A stretch of DNA of 64,000 nt from Sutterella massiliensis (GCF_016899755.1 NZ_JACJJC010000005.1:1-64000), one strand, 5' to 3'. Numbered from the stretch's first letter, positions 9,304 through 18,343 are shown. Translations and numbers: made by a program. Notes: generated from the sequence alone by a model not told the origin.

Positions 9304-11133
9304 TCAGTTCTTCGAGAAGGCCTTTTCGACGCTCACCGGGAAGGCCTGGTAGCCGAAGGCATCCTTCAAAGTGATCTTCACGGCCGGATCCGTTTCGCCC
9401 CAGCGGTACTCGGCGATATGCGGCTGCGGCATGTTCGCGTCCATCGCGCCGCCGCCCGCATGGAGGTCGAAGGAGAGACCCGCGGTCGAGTAGAAGACGA
9501 CCACCGAGTTCTTGTCGGGCTGGTACTGGCAGAGGCCCGTGACGGGACTGAAGGCGGCGTGGCCGAGTTCCTTGCCTACTTCCCAAACCTGTTCGACCGT
9601 GCCCTTCTTCTGGTCGATTCTATAAATCACGCCGCGTGTGTACTTGTCGTCCTGCAGTGCCGGCTGTTCCATGCCACGCGCGTCGCCGTTGTCAAAGACC
9701 GTGATGAAGATCACGTTTTCGTCCGACTTTTCGTCAATGCGCCAGGCGGTGTGCTGCGTCCAGGACCAGTCGAAGGTGCCTTCGCACTTGCTGTCTTCGC
9801 ACTTGATGGGTTTGCCGTTCTTGTCGACGGGCGTAAGGACCTTCTTGGCGAGGTCACCCTTCCAGCCTTCGGGCGAAGAGAGAATCCACTTCACCTTCTT
9901 GTCGCGGCCGATCTTGATCACGGCCGACTGATGGCGCGAGCTGATGATGATCGAGTCGTCGGTCGGGTCGTAGTCGACGGAGTTGACGTGCGCCCAGTTG
10001 CGGCCCGCTCCCACGCCCGCAACGTCGCCGAAGACGCCTTCGGCTTCCTGCTTGGCGAGTTCTTCGGCCGAGAGTGTCTGGCCGGACTTCGAAGCGTCGA
10101 TGTTGAGGCAAACCGCACCCTGGTCGAGCACCTTGATCACGTTGTCGCGATACGGGTCAAGGATTTCCATCAGCTTCCATTCGTCTACGACGCCGCCGTT
10201 CGGGTCGACTTCAATGATGACGTCGCGCACCGTGTGAACGCGCTTGTTGTCGGCGCGGCGATAGTCCGCCGAGGAAACGCGCAGAAGCGAATTGCCGTTC
10301 TGCATGTTGTCAAAGGCGTGCGAGTAGTCGGCGTAGCCCGAGGGGAGGCGGCGATTGTAGATTTCGCGCCCGAGCAGGTCGTACTTCACATAGCGCTGCC
10401 CGAAGCCCCAGGTGAGCGCACCGTCATCGGTCTGCTGGAAGCCCATCATGAAGCCCGAAGACCACGGATCTTCGGTGTCGTTGATGAGCGTATTCATCAG
10501 ATACCAGCGCACGGCACCCGTCGTGTCGATGATGCCGACTTCGGAGTTGAAAGCCCACTCGAGCGCGCCGCCTGTCGGGTTGTTCCAGACGAAGCGCCCG
10601 CCCTGCGGTGCGGCCGAGTAGAGCTGATTGTCGATCAGGTAGAGACGGTCCTTGAACTCGGGATCGACCTTTTCGGCCTTGGCGTTGAACATCGTCGTCG
10701 TCTGCATCGGCGTGCCGTTACTCACCGTGTAGACGGGCGGGGCGTAGAACTGGTAGCGGTCTTCGAATTTTTCTTCCTTACCCTGGAAGACGCGCGTGTA
10801 GCTCACTTCAACCGTGTTGACGTAGTCCGGATAGAGCCCGAAGACAGGGACGCCCGCGTGCGTGAGAAGTTCGCGGCGCGAGACGTCGTAGGCGATCTCC
10901 TGGCCGCCCGTTTTCGGTACGATGCGAACGTGTACATCCTTGAGTTCATAGCCGCCGTTGCGGATGACGGCCGTGAGCGGCGCAATCTTGTACGGATTCC
11001 AAACGACTTCGCCGATGTGACCCTGGACGGCGTAGGTGACGTTTGCGCCCGAGGCGCCCCCCATGGCCATGGCGGCTCCGGCAGCGGCTGCGCAGACGGC
11101 GGCAGCGGCGATGATTTTGACGGTGTGATGCAT
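9304..11133 (-). CDS. assT: Secreted aryl-sulfate sulfotransferase
   Basis: Periplasmic enzyme that moves a sulfuryl group from one phenolic sulfate to another phenol without PAPS. Residues 1-23 are a Sec signal peptide (MHHTVKIIAAA, cleavage near AMA). The mature protein is a beta-propeller of the AssT family (609 residues, usual about 600). His-containing motifs match the family's active site: SHAFD, WAHVNSVDYD and SSRHQSAV, the last of which should hold the catalytic sulfohistidine. The family's disulfide Cys pair is present as KCEDSKC. In E. coli this disulfide is formed by the dedicated DsbL/DsbI pair; no dsb gene is nearby here. ATG 11133 has TGGAG upstream. It is divergent from a LysR regulator. 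Confidence 0.95.
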   Translation of the reverse strand: MHHTVKIIAAAAVCAAAAGAAMAMGGASGANVTYAVQGHIGEVVWNPYKIAPLTAVIRNGGYELKDVHVRIVPKTGGQEIAYDVSRRELLTHAGVPVFGLYPDYVNTVEVSYTRVFQGKEEKFEDRYQFYAPPVYTVSNGTPMQTTTMFNAKAEKVDPEFKDRLYLIDNQLYSAAPQGGRFVWNNPTGGALEWAFNSEVGIIDTTGAVRWYLMNTLINDTEDPWSSGFMMGFQQTDDGALTWGFGQRYVKYDLLGREIYNRRLPSGYADYSHAFDNMQNGNSLLRVSSADYRRADNKRVHTVRDVIIEVDPNGGVVDEWKLMEILDPYRDNVIKVLDQGAVCLNIDASKSGQTLSAEELAKQEAEGVFGDVAGVGAGRNWAHVNSVDYDPTDDSIIISSRHQSAVIKIGRDKKVKWILSSPEGWKGDLAKKVLTPVDKNGKPIKCEDSKCEGTFDWSWTQHTAWRIDEKSDENVIFITVFDNGDARGMEQPALQDDKYTRGVIYRIDQKKGTVEQVWEVGKELGHAAFSPVTGLCQYQPDKNSVVVFYSTAGLSFDLHAGGGAMDANMPQPHIAEYRWGETDPAVKITLKDAFGYQAFPVSVEKAFSKN

Positions 11134-11273
11134 AACGGTTTCTCCAGATGTGGACTCGCGGCACGGCCCGGAGAGAAGAGAAAAGGACGTACTGCGGGAC
11201 GGGAAAAAGTCTAGGAAAACCGCTCGTGTCGAGGTAGTCTGACATTCCTCGGCACCAATTCAATTTTTTGCAA

Positions 11274-12236
11274 ATGGCTTTCGACAAAAATTCTGCGAGC
11301 GGCGAGCTCGAAGTTCGAATGCTGCGGCTTCTTCTCGCGCTGCTGCGCGAACCGCAACTCTCGAAGACTGCGCTCTCTTTGGGCGTGAGCATCGGAACGG
11401 CGTCTCGCGACCTCAAGACGGCGCGCGAGATCCTGGGCGACAAGCTTTATGTGCGTAGCGGCGGCCTCATGGTGCCGACGCGCCGGATGCTCGAGCTTGC
11501 ACCTGCGTTCGAGCACGTGATCGCTTCGCTCGAAGCGCTCGTGCGTCCGGGTGTTCCGTTTTCGCCTGCGCACTCGCACGAAACCTTCGAGATTTCTGCG
11601 CCTGACAACACAGCTGCGACTGTTCTGCTGCCTGCTATGGCGCGGCTTCGCGAAGAAGCGCCCGGCATGAATTTCCGCGTGCGAATGCTCGAAGACACGG
11701 TCTTTGACGAGCTGCGTTCAGGAGACGTCGATTTGGCGATATTTTGCGATCCGTCGATCCATCCGGGAGCGAGCTTTCATCAGAAGACTCTGTTGAGATC
11801 GCGCCATGTCCTCATCATGCGTAAGGGCCATCCGCTCGAGGCGCTCAGTCACGAGCGTGCGCTCGAGGCTGCCGACATCGAGCCTTATTCGCGCATCGGC
11901 ATCGTTTTCAAAAAGGCTTCCGGCGGCGGTTTTCGAGAGATTCTGGACGAAAACGCGGTCAAGGCAAGGTACAGCGTAACGATGCCGCATTTTCTGGCGG
12001 CCGCCTTTTTTCTCGTCGATTCGGACGATTTACTCACACTGCCGCTGGAGACAGCAAATTTTCTCGAAAAGATCCTGCCTGTCACGCATTGCGAGGACCC
12101 GTTCTATCGGACTTGTCCATGGGATCCGGTGATGATCTGGCACGAGCGTACCCATAAGAGTCCCGCACACGAGTGGCTGCGTGCGGTGCTCGCAGAAGAG
12201 GCTGGTCGTCTGCCGCCTTGGCTCGGCAAGCGATAA
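11274..12236 (+). CDS. LysR-type transcriptional regulator, divergent from assT
   Basis: 320-residue protein with an N-terminal winged helix (about 12-70: RLLLALLREPQLSKTALSLG and SIGTASRDLKTAREILGDKLYVR in the LysR arrangement) and a C-terminal LysR substrate-binding domain (about 95-300). The ATG at 11274 was preferred over TTG at 11268. It is 140 bases from and divergent to assT, so by the usual LysR logic it probably controls itself and assT. The HTH is less canonical than typical LysR (SLGVSIGTASRDL). The ligand is unknown; an aryl sulfate or phenol is a guess from context. Confidence 0.85.
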   Translation: MAFDKNSASGELEVRMLRLLLALLREPQLSKTALSLGVSIGTASRDLKTAREILGDKLYVRSGGLMVPTRRMLELAPAFEHVIASLEALVRPGVPFSPAHSHETFEISAPDNTAATVLLPAMARLREEAPGMNFRVRMLEDTVFDELRSGDVDLAIFCDPSIHPGASFHQKTLLRSRHVLIMRKGHPLEALSHERALEAADIEPYSRIGIVFKKASGGGFREILDENAVKARYSVTMPHFLAAAFFLVDSDDLLTLPLETANFLEKILPVTHCEDPFYRTCPWDPVMIWHERTHKSPAHEWLRAVLAEEAGRLPPWLGKR

Positions 12237-12250
12237 GCGACGCTCGAGAA

Positions 12251-12286
12251 CGCAAACGGGCGTCTTTTACCGGACGCCCGTTTGCG
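12251..12286. terminator. Strong hairpin between convergent LysR and ybaK genes
   Basis: A perfect 14-bp inverted repeat (12251-12264 with 12273-12286, loop TTTTACCG) lies 15 bases after the LysR stop and 28 bases after the ybaK stop. It has no T-run on either side but is well placed to end both convergent transcripts. Confidence 0.55.
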
Positions 12287-12313
12287 AGAAAGCGGCTGTC
12301 GATGCGAAAGCGC

Positions 12314-12811
12314 TTAGTCTTCCTTGGCAAGTGCACAGTTGACGGGGATTGCACCGAGCACGTCGCGCAGAATCTTCGGGTCGATGCCGACTTGGTAGCC
12401 ACGGCGGCCACCGTTGATGAAGATGTGGTCGAGCTCAAGAATCGAAGCTTCGACGTAGATGGGCATCTTCTTCTTGGTGCCGAAGGGGCTCGTGCCGCCC
12501 ACGAAGTAGCCCGAGTTGCGCTGCGCCTGTTCGGGCTTGCAGGGCGCAATGTGCTTGACGCCGACCTGGCGCGCGAGGTTTTTCGTTGATACTTCGCAAT
12601 CGCCGTGCATCAGGATGACGAGCGGCTTGGCGTGTTCGTCCTCCATGATGAGCGTCTTGATGACGTGGTGATGGTCGAGCCCGCAGGCCGAAGCCGCAAG
12701 CGCCGTGCCGCCGTGCTCGACGTACTCGTAGGAGCGTTCTTCAAACGGGATTTTGTGCGCCTTGAGCCACTGCGTTGCGGGCGTGAGGCTCTGATGCTGA
12801 GACTTGGCCAC
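12314..12811 (-). CDS. ybaK: YbaK/EbsC-type Cys-tRNA(Pro) deacylase
   Basis: 165-residue YbaK-domain protein that hydrolyses mischarged Cys-tRNA(Pro) (role known for YbaK; inferred here). Family features are TPATQWL at the N-terminus, DHHHVIKTLI, the invariant Lys in STKNLARQ, and GYFVGGTSPFG. The start is GTG at 12811 with GGAGGA about 12 bases upstream; no ATG is available at the N-terminus. A second, different YbaK-superfamily protein (ProX type) lies at 24519-25019. Confidence 0.9.
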   Translation of the reverse strand: MAKSQHQSLTPATQWLKAHKIPFEERSYEYVEHGGTALAASACGLDHHHVIKTLIMEDEHAKPLVILMHGDCEVSTKNLARQVGVKHIAPCKPEQAQRNSGYFVGGTSPFGTKKKMPIYVEASILELDHIFINGGRRGYQVGIDPKILRDVLGAIPVNCALAKED

Positions 12812-12996
12812 GAGAGGGTTCCTCCGATCAAAAACGACGGGTCCCGAGGGAGTTGTTGGTCGAGCGCACGTAAAGCGTGCCTCTTATTCCTCGGAACCGA
12901 ATGAGCACCATTCTGCCCGATGCGCGGGCTTTTCGCGCGATCGGCGCGATGAGTGAGGAGAGTTCGGGCGGTACCTCGGCGGGCGCCGCTCTGCGC

Positions 12997-13959
12997 TCAG
13001 CCGCGCGTCTGGCGGGCTTCGGCGAGGTCACTCTCCCAGAGGCCTTTGGGTAGCGGGAAAGCAACATTTTCCTCTTCCCCGTCGAGCGCTTTCACGTCGG
13101 CCGCACCCGCGTGCCGGCGAAGCCATTCGACAACGCCCTGAACGAGGGACTCGGGCGCGGAGGCGCCTGCAGTGATGCCAACGCGCGTAACGCCCTCGAA
13201 CCATGCCGGGTCGACGTGTTCGGCCGAGTCGACAAGATAGGCGCGCACGCCCTGGCGTTCCGCCACTTCGCGCAGGCGGTTCGAGTTTGAACTCGTCACC
13301 GAACCGATCACGAGCACGATGTCGACGCCCGAGAGCGCGAGCTTTTTGACGGCTTCCTGGCGGTTCTGCGTCGCGTAGCAGATGTCCTGGCGCTTCGGGG
13401 ATTCGATCTGCGGGTAACGGGCGCGCAGCGCTTCGATCACGTCGTGGCTGTCGTCGGCGCTGATCGTCGTCTGCGTTACGAAGGCGAGCGGCTCGTCGTT
13501 GCCGTAGGGGAGCTTGGCGACGTCTTCGGGTTTCTCGACCAGACTGATGCCGTCGGGAACCTGGCCCATGGTGCCTTCGACTTCGGGATGCCCGGCGTGG
13601 CCGATCATGATGATGCGTCGGCCTTCTTCGCGCCAGCGACCGACTTCGCGGTGCACCTTGGTGACGAGCGGGCAGGTGGCGTCGAAAATACGAAAGCCGC
13701 GCGCCTGAGCTTCCTGCGCAACGGCAAGCGGCACGCCATGCGCGGAAAAGACGAGCGTCGCGCCTTCGGGCACCTCGGCGAGGTCGTCAACGAAAACGGC
13801 GCCGCGCTCGCGCAGATTGTCGACCACGGTGCGGTTGTGCACGATCTCGTGGCGGACGTAGATGGGGGCGCCGTAAATGGCGAGCGCGCGCTCGACGATC
13901 GCAATGGCGCGCGTGACGCCCGCGCAAAAGCCGCGCGGCTGTGCGAGAAGGATCTGCAT
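12997..13959 (-). CDS. ispH: 4-hydroxy-3-methylbut-2-enyl diphosphate reductase
   Basis: IspH (LytB) performs the last step of the MEP isoprenoid pathway, reducing HMBPP to IPP and DMAPP with a 4Fe-4S cluster. The three cluster cysteines are in GFCAGV (Cys12), ATCPLV (near residue 97) and ICYATQNRQ (about 195). HEIVHN and SAHGV substrate motifs and SSNSNRL are present. The ATG at 13959 was chosen; a TTG two codons upstream is also in frame. A promoter TTGTGT (14109-14104), 17 bp, TATTTA (14086-14081) fits on the minus strand. Confidence 0.97.
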   Translation of the reverse strand: MQILLAQPRGFCAGVTRAIAIVERALAIYGAPIYVRHEIVHNRTVVDNLRERGAVFVDDLAEVPEGATLVFSAHGVPLAVAQEAQARGFRIFDATCPLVTKVHREVGRWREEGRRIIMIGHAGHPEVEGTMGQVPDGISLVEKPEDVAKLPYGNDEPLAFVTQTTISADDSHDVIEALRARYPQIESPKRQDICYATQNRQEAVKKLALSGVDIVLVIGSVTSSNSNRLREVAERQGVRAYLVDSAEHVDPAWFEGVTRVGITAGASAPESLVQGVVEWLRRHAGAADVKALDGEEENVAFPLPKGLWESDLAEARQTRG

Positions 13960-14080
13960 GGTCAAACCTTTTGTCGGGATCTCGAAGAAAAAAAGGGCGT
14001 CGCATCGGCTGCCGAGAGTCCGGCAATCGCTGTAGCCCGCTCGATTTGCAAGCCTTGAACGTGGACGCCGCTGAAAAGAT

Positions 14081-14109
14081 TAAATAAAATCGTCCCTTTC
14101 TGCACACAA
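14081..14109 (-). promoter_or_regulatory. Predicted ispH promoter
   Basis: Minus-strand -35 TTGTGT (14109-14104) and -10 TATTTA (14086-14081) with 17-bp spacing, about 120 bases upstream of ispH. Plus-strand TACAAT boxes at 14125-14130 and 14235-14240 are possible -10 elements for rpmB but lack good -35 partners. Confidence 0.4.
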
Positions 14110-14321
14110 AGCCCTTGAAACGAGTACAATGCGCTCCGCGTCTTAAATCTCGCGTTTCCCGGATCCCTGTACTGACACTGTGGGGAGCCAAACTCGGCCG
14201 CCCGGCCTTGTGGCGACGCTTTAAGGGTTTGACGTACAATCTTTCTTTTTCGGCGCTCGCGCGGCCCCCTGAGAAGGACGGCCCGTTAGGCGCTATTACT
14301 CAATTAAGACTGGAGTTGAAG

Positions 14322-14555
14322 ATGGCACGAGTGTGTCAAGTCACCGGTAAGGCGCCGATGGTCGGCCATCAGGTCTCGCACGCTAACAACAAGACCAAGC
14401 GTCGCTTCATGCCGAATCTGCAGTATCGCCGCTTCTGGGTTGAAAGCGAAAACCGTTGGGTCCGTCTTCGTCTGACGAATGCCGGCCTGCGCACTGTCGA
14501 CAAGCTCGGCATCGATGCGGTTCTTGCGGACCTTCGCGCCCGCGGCGAAATCTAA
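14322..14555 (+). CDS. rpmB: 50S ribosomal protein L28
   Basis: 77-residue protein beginning [10 protein letters not shown], the L28 signature, with [17 protein letters not shown] and the C-terminal [13 protein letters not shown]. The ATG at 14322 is preceded by TGGAG; in-frame upstream codons from 14115 are not part of L28. It lies 17 bases before rpmG, the usual pair. Confidence 0.98.
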   Translation: MARVCQVTGKAPMVGHQVSHANNKTKRRFMPNLQYRRFWVESENRWVRLRLTNAGLRTVDKLGIDAVLADLRARGEI

Positions 14556-14572
14556 TCTGAAGGAGATTCACC

Positions 14573-14740
14573 ATGGCGAAAGGCGTTCGCGAAAAGATCA
14601 AGCTGGAATCCACCGCCGGTACCGGTCACTTCTACACGACGACGAAGAATCGTAAGAACTCGAGCGGCAAGCTCGAAATGTCGAAGTACGACCCGGTAGC
14701 CCGCAAGCATGTGGTCTACAAGGAAACGAAGCTCAAGTAA
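14573..14740 (+). CDS. rpmG: 50S ribosomal protein L33
   Basis: 55-residue L33 beginning [20 protein letters not shown] and ending [17 protein letters not shown] precedes the ATG at optimal distance. It has no zinc-binding Cys pairs, so it is the zinc-free (C-) form. It is cotranscribed with rpmB and followed by a clear terminator. Confidence 0.97.
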   Translation: MAKGVREKIKLESTAGTGHFYTTTKNRKNSSGKLEMSKYDPVARKHVVYKETKLK

Positions 14741-14760
14741 TTGGGTTTTCGACCAGCACG

Positions 14761-14797
14761 AAAAAAGCTCGACTCTTAACGGATCGGGCTTTTTTTG
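14761..14797 (+). terminator. Terminator of rpmB-rpmG
   Basis: A 12-bp stem AAAAAAGCTCGA (14761-14772) / TCGGGCTTTTTT (14784-14795) ends in seven T. It begins 20 bases after the rpmG stop and may work in both directions. Confidence 0.85.
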
Positions 14798-14929
14798 TAT
14801 CTGTGATCGACCGATAGACAATCGGGCTGCCTCAGGAAATACCCTAGCTCCAATCATTCAACTCAGATAAAGACTCTCTTTAAGTCCCGCTAACTAGGAT
14901 TTGCCGGCAGTAAGCGCATAGCACGCAAA

Positions 14930-14967
14930 AAAAGGCCGCTCGACGCGTTGGCGAAGAGCGGCCTTTT
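14930..14967 (-). terminator. Terminator of tsaD
   Basis: A 12-bp stem (14967-14956 with 14941-14930, core GGCCGCTC) is followed on the minus strand by a run of T (A at 14927-14933). It lies 20 bases past the tsaD stop. The stretch between this and the rpmG terminator shows nothing else. Confidence 0.85.
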
Positions 14968-14986
14968 GCCTCTAGCTTTCGTCCGG

Positions 14987-16018
14987 TCAACGGCCGGCGA
15001 GCGACCAGCGCGGCTTGACGCCGAAGGACGTGCTGCGTCGGCACGCTTCGATTTCCTCCGGCGTCATCGACTGCAGGCGCGCCAAGCCCGCAGCGGCGAT
15101 CATTGCGCCGTTGTCGGTGCAAAGCCGCATCGGCGGGAAATAAATGCGCCCGCGGCGACGGCGAACGACATCGGTGAGCGCCGCTCGCAGCTGCTTGTTT
15201 GCGGAGACACCCCCCGCGACGACCACTTCGGTCATCTTTGTCATGCGCATGGCGCGGATGAGCTTTTGTGAAAGCACGTCGGTCACCGCATCGACGAAGC
15301 CGCGCGCGAGGTCGGCGCGGAAAGTTTCGTCATTCGGGGCTTCAGCCTTTGTAACGGCCGTGAGCACCGAAGTCTTGAGGCCCGAGAAGCTCATGTCAAG
15401 GTTGGGCGAATGAATCATCGGGCGCGAGAGCTCGACGGCGCCGGGCGTCCCCTTTTCGGCGAGCGCGGAAACGGCGGGGCCGCCCGGGTACGGAAGCCCC
15501 AAGAGCTGCGCGGTTTTGTCGAAGGCTTCGCCGGCCGCATCGTCGAGCGTCTCGCCGAGGAGTTCGTACTTGCCGAACGCTTCGACCTTCATGAACTGCG
15601 TGTGGCCGCCCGAGACGAGGAGCGCGAGGAACGGGAATTCGGGCTTGGGATCGGCCAAGCGCGCCGCGAGGAGGTGGCCCTCCATGTGGTTGATGCCGAT
15701 CACGGGTACGTCAAGCGCCCAGCCGATCGCGTGACCGACGGAGGCGCCGACGAGGAGCGCACCCGCGAGTCCCGGACCTTCCGTGACGGCGACCGCGTCA
15801 ATGTCGCTGCGTTTGCGGTCCGCCTTCTCGAGCACGACGTCGGCGAGCGCCACGGCACGGCGGATGTGGTCGCGGCTCGCGAGTTCGGGCACGACGCCGC
15901 CGTAGGCGCGGTGCATGTCGATCTGCGTGTGCAGCGCGTCGGCGAGGAGCCCTTCGGTATCGGAAATGAGAGCGACGCCGGTTTCGTCGCAGGAGGATTC
16001 AATGCCAAGTACTAACAT
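14987..16018 (-). CDS. tsaD: tRNA N6-adenosine threonylcarbamoyltransferase
   Basis: TsaD transfers threonylcarbamoyl from TC-AMP to A37 of ANN-decoding tRNAs, working with TsaB and Tsa[17 protein letters not shown] opens the ASKHA ATPase fold. Metal-binding histidines are in NHMEGH, and SGGHTQF and the C-terminal SANKQLR and CTDNGAMIA motifs are present. 343 residues is normal. It lies 154 bases after yqeY on the same strand with a terminator between. tsaD next to rpsU-yqeY and dnaG is common in proteobacteria. Confidence 0.97.
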   Translation of the reverse strand: MLVLGIESSCDETGVALISDTEGLLADALHTQIDMHRAYGGVVPELASRDHIRRAVALADVVLEKADRKRSDIDAVAVTEGPGLAGALLVGASVGHAIGWALDVPVIGINHMEGHLLAARLADPKPEFPFLALLVSGGHTQFMKVEAFGKYELLGETLDDAAGEAFDKTAQLLGLPYPGGPAVSALAEKGTPGAVELSRPMIHSPNLDMSFSGLKTSVLTAVTKAEAPNDETFRADLARGFVDAVTDVLSQKLIRAMRMTKMTEVVVAGGVSANKQLRAALTDVVRRRRGRIYFPPMRLCTDNGAMIAAAGLARLQSMTPEEIEACRRSTSFGVKPRWSLAGR

Positions 16019-16069
16019 AGTGCGGGCATTTTAGGCGGTTGCCGCTCGGCGCGGCGATCCGTGATTCAG

Positions 16070-16129
16070 AAAAAAAATGATGCCTCCCGCGCCGGACTCT
16101 GCACGCACCGAAACGTCCGGGTGCGAGGC
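16070..16129 (-). terminator. Terminator after yqeY
   Basis: On the minus strand GCCTC (16129-16125) and CCGGAC (16120-16115 region) pair with GTCCGG and GAGGC counterparts at 16097-16082, followed by a run of eight T (A at 16070-16077). It would separate yqeY from tsaD. Confidence 0.6.
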
Positions 16130-16172
16130 CGACGAGAGAGGCGCTTGGCGCGTGCCCTTCCCGGGCGGCGCT

Positions 16173-16616
16173 TTAGGCCGTGAGGCGAGCCTTCACGAGC
16201 GCGGAAACCTTGCCGAGGTCGGCACGACCCGCAACGCGCGGCTTCACGAGGCCCATCACTTTGCCCATGGCGGCCATGCCCGTCACACCTGCGGCGGCAA
16301 CGGCTTCGTCGATGATCGCGGCAATTTCGGCTTCGGTGAGCTGCTGCGGCAGGTAGCTCGCGAGCACGTCGATTTCAGCCTGTTCCTTCGCGGCGAGGTC
16401 TTCGCGGCCGCCCGCACGGTACTGCTCGACCGAGTCGCGGCGCTGCTTGACCATCTTGGCGATCACTTCCATTACCTGCGCATCCGTCGCTTCGATCTGC
16501 TCGTCGATTTCGCGCTGCTTGACGGCGGCGCGCAACAGGCGAATCGTGCCGAGGCGCGCCGTGTCGTGCGCGCGCATGGCGCTCTTCATGTCTTCGTTGA
16601 TTTTGTCCTTGATCAT
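16173..16616 (-). CDS. yqeY: YqeY/GatB-like domain protein
   Basis: 147-residue helical protein related to the C-terminal tRNA-binding tail of GatB. It begins MIKDKINEDMKSAMRAHD and has the family motifs LGTIRLLRAA and YLPQQLTEAEI, ending in GRADLGKVSALVKARL. It is found beside rpsU in many bacteria, as here; the molecular role is not established, with a link to aminoacyl-tRNA or amidotransferase function only suggested by homology. The ATG at 16616 is the start; longer upstream frames lack similarity. Confidence 0.9.
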   Translation of the reverse strand: MIKDKINEDMKSAMRAHDTARLGTIRLLRAAVKQREIDEQIEATDAQVMEVIAKMVKQRRDSVEQYRAGGREDLAAKEQAEIDVLASYLPQQLTEAEIAAIIDEAVAAAGVTGMAAMGKVMGLVKPRVAGRADLGKVSALVKARLTA

Positions 16617-16663
16617 CGCTAAGGCCCCTTTGTGTTCGGGATGATGAGCTTCTGAAAGAAGAA

Positions 16664-16699
16664 AACGCCGGATTCCTCGTTTCTCTGAGGCCCGGCGTT
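16664..16699 (-). terminator. Hairpin between rpsU and yqeY
   Basis: AACGCCGG (16671-16664 region) and CCGGCGTT (16699-16692) form an 8-bp stem with an inner CCTC/GAGG stem. On the minus strand it is followed by TTTTCTTC. It probably terminates most rpsU transcripts, giving less yqeY than S21. Confidence 0.6.
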
Positions 16700-16815
16700 C
16701 CCTTGAGGAAGAGCCGGCATTACTGCCGCGCTCCTCGCGCGTATCTGTCTTGGGACTGATGCAACGGATCGGGCACATGCCGCCCTAACCCGCGCGCTTC
16801 CCAAACGAAGCTCGA

Positions 16816-17028
16816 TTAGTAGAGCTTCTTCGGCAGCATCATGCTGCGCAGGCGCTTGTAATGACGCTTGATGGCGGCAGCCTTCTTGCGCTTACGTTCG
16901 GCCGTGGGCTTTTCATAGAATTCGCGGGCGCGAAGTTCCGTGAGGAGGCCCGACTTTTCGATCGTGCGCTTGAAGCGGCGAAGGGCAACTTCAAACGGTT
17001 CGTTTTCCTTGACGCGGATGGTAGGCAT
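16816..17028 (-). CDS. rpsU: 30S ribosomal protein S21
   Basis: 70-residue S21 beginning [20 protein letters not shown] and ending in a strongly basic tail ([14 protein letters not shown]...KKLY). S21 helps the 30S subunit recognise initiation sites. The gene has its own promoter and is the first of the macromolecular-synthesis set; here it runs away from dnaG-rpoD instead of being cotranscribed as in E. coli. Confidence 0.98.
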   Translation of the reverse strand: MPTIRVKENEPFEVALRRFKRTIEKSGLLTELRAREFYEKPTAERKRKKAAAIKRHYKRLRSMMLPKKLY

Positions 17029-17117
17029 CAGACACCTGAAAATAATTGTTCCCGGAAACATCAAAAGCCGCTGCATCCGGTTCCGGGGCAAGATGCAGTC
17101 AATCGTTGAGGGAACGG

Positions 17118-17146
17118 ATTCTGTCACAAATTTTTCGAAGTGGCAA
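17118..17146 (-). promoter_or_regulatory. Predicted rpsU promoter
   Basis: Minus-strand -35 TTGCCA (17146-17141), 17-bp spacer, -10 CAGAAT (17123-17118), placed about 90 bases upstream of rpsU. Confidence 0.6.
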
Positions 17147-17228
17147 GCCTGATGCCGTTATTTGTGCAACCGATTGAGAATATTGACTTTATTTTCTTTA
17201 AAACGGAATTTTATTCAATATATGTATT

Positions 17229-17262
17229 GGATAAAATCCGATATAAATATCGGATAAAATCC
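17229..17262. repeat. AT-rich direct repeat and palindrome
   Basis: The 11-mer GGATAAAATCC occurs at 17229-17239 and 17252-17262. Between them CCGATAT (17238-17244) and ATATCGG (17247-17253) make a perfect palindrome. The surrounding 17160-17290 is far richer in A/T than the flanking genes. It could be a regulatory site (TAAAAT is -10 like) or a scar of insertion; the sequence does not decide. Confidence 0.5.
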
Positions 17263-17322
17263 CTGTTTGATTTTGTGCAAGCGACTGCCGCTTGCTTCGG
17301 ACGTTTTTGACGGTGCAGATTG

Positions 17323-18279
17323 ATGTCGGAAAAAGAAATGACGGCGCTGCCGCAGGTTGGGCATGCGGCAGAAGAGCGTGGGTTGGTGCGGGCGGCGTCG
17401 GGTGCAGGCACGCAGGCCGCCCCCTATCTCCCGAGCTTTGCGTGTCTCTCCGCCGGCGCACAGACGATGCCGCCCGAAGCGCTTTGGCGCGCCGTCTTCG
17501 AGGGCGCCTGGCCCGACGCGTTCTTTGAGAGCGACGAAGGGCTCGCGCTTTTGCACGAAAACCTCGTGCTGCGACTCTCGGGCGACGCCGTCGAACAGGC
17601 GCGTGCCAGTAAGGGTGCGGAGTTTCGCCGCTTTCTCTCTGCACTCGCGCGACTGAGCGGCGAAGTGCTTCGCTACAACGCTCTGGCCAGAGACGCAGGG
17701 GTGACGGCCGAAACCGTCAAGCGCTGGGTGGCGGCGGCGGAGGCCGCGGGCATCGTCTATCTCCTGCGCCCCTGGCCGGGTGAAACCGGGCGTCAGCTCA
17801 TGCGCTCGCCCAAGCTTCTCATGATCGATACGGGTCTCATCGCGGCGCTCCTCGGGCTGCGTACGCCCGACGAAATGGCCTCGCACCCGGCGGCGATGCG
17901 GTTTCTGGAGACATTTGTCGCTACGGCTGTCATGCGAAGCTGGAGCGAAGCAGCGGCGCCGCATGCCTTCTATTACATGAAGGACAGCAAGGGCTTTTCG
18001 ATCGACCTGCTCATCGAAACGGAAACGGCGCTCTATCCCGTCAACGTCCAAAAGGGCGATACGCTCGGAAAGGCCGATTGGCGGTCCTTTGAAAAGCTCG
18101 CGCGTCTCTCGGGACTCGAGAAGCCCGTCGGCACGGGGGCTGCGATCGGTCTCACGCCGCGCGCCTTTGCCGTGAGCGACACGGCTGTCGCGCACGGCCC
18201 CGAATGGATTTGGGAGCGGCGTCTCACGCTCGGGCGCGCACGATTGACGGAGGATGCGAACGAAGACGCATCTGCGTGA
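17323..18279 (+). CDS. DUF4143-domain protein lacking the AAA ATPase half (truncated)
   Basis: 318-residue protein whose residues about 90-290 match the DUF4143 C-terminal part of the AAA_14 + DUF4143 ATPase family: a winged-helix stretch (LSGEVLRYNALARDAGVTAETVKRWVAAAEAAGIVYLLRPW), PKLLMIDTGLIAALLG and a nuclease-like YYMKDSKGFSIDLLIE segment. Usual members have an N-terminal P-loop domain of about 150-200 residues (Walker A GPRQ.GKTT); no such motif is present, and the first 85 residues look unrelated. It may be a broken relic or a domesticated fragment. The family's cellular role is unknown. It sits between rpsU and dnaG next to an AT-rich stretch, as if inserted into a conserved neighbourhood. 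Confidence 0.7.
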   Translation: MSEKEMTALPQVGHAAEERGLVRAASGAGTQAAPYLPSFACLSAGAQTMPPEALWRAVFEGAWPDAFFESDEGLALLHENLVLRLSGDAVEQARASKGAEFRRFLSALARLSGEVLRYNALARDAGVTAETVKRWVAAAEAAGIVYLLRPWPGETGRQLMRSPKLLMIDTGLIAALLGLRTPDEMASHPAAMRFLETFVATAVMRSWSEAAAPHAFYYMKDSKGFSIDLLIETETALYPVNVQKGDTLGKADWRSFEKLARLSGLEKPVGTGAAIGLTPRAFAVSDTAVAHGPEWIWERRLTLGRARLTEDANEDASA

Positions 18280-18315
18280 CCGTTCGCAGGCCGTCGATCG
18301 CGTTCGGTACGGATC

Positions 18316-18343
18316 TTGTCCGGCGAAAGAAGCTCGGTACAAT
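18316..18343 (+). promoter_or_regulatory. Predicted dnaG promoter
   Basis: -35 TTGTCC (18316-18321), 16-bp spacer, -10 TACAAT (18338-18343), 60 bases ahead of the dnaG ATG. Confidence 0.55.

Noticed and set aside
17229-17262. CRISPR-like repeat
   Set aside because: There are only two copies of an 11-mer, 12 bases apart, with no further units or cas genes.
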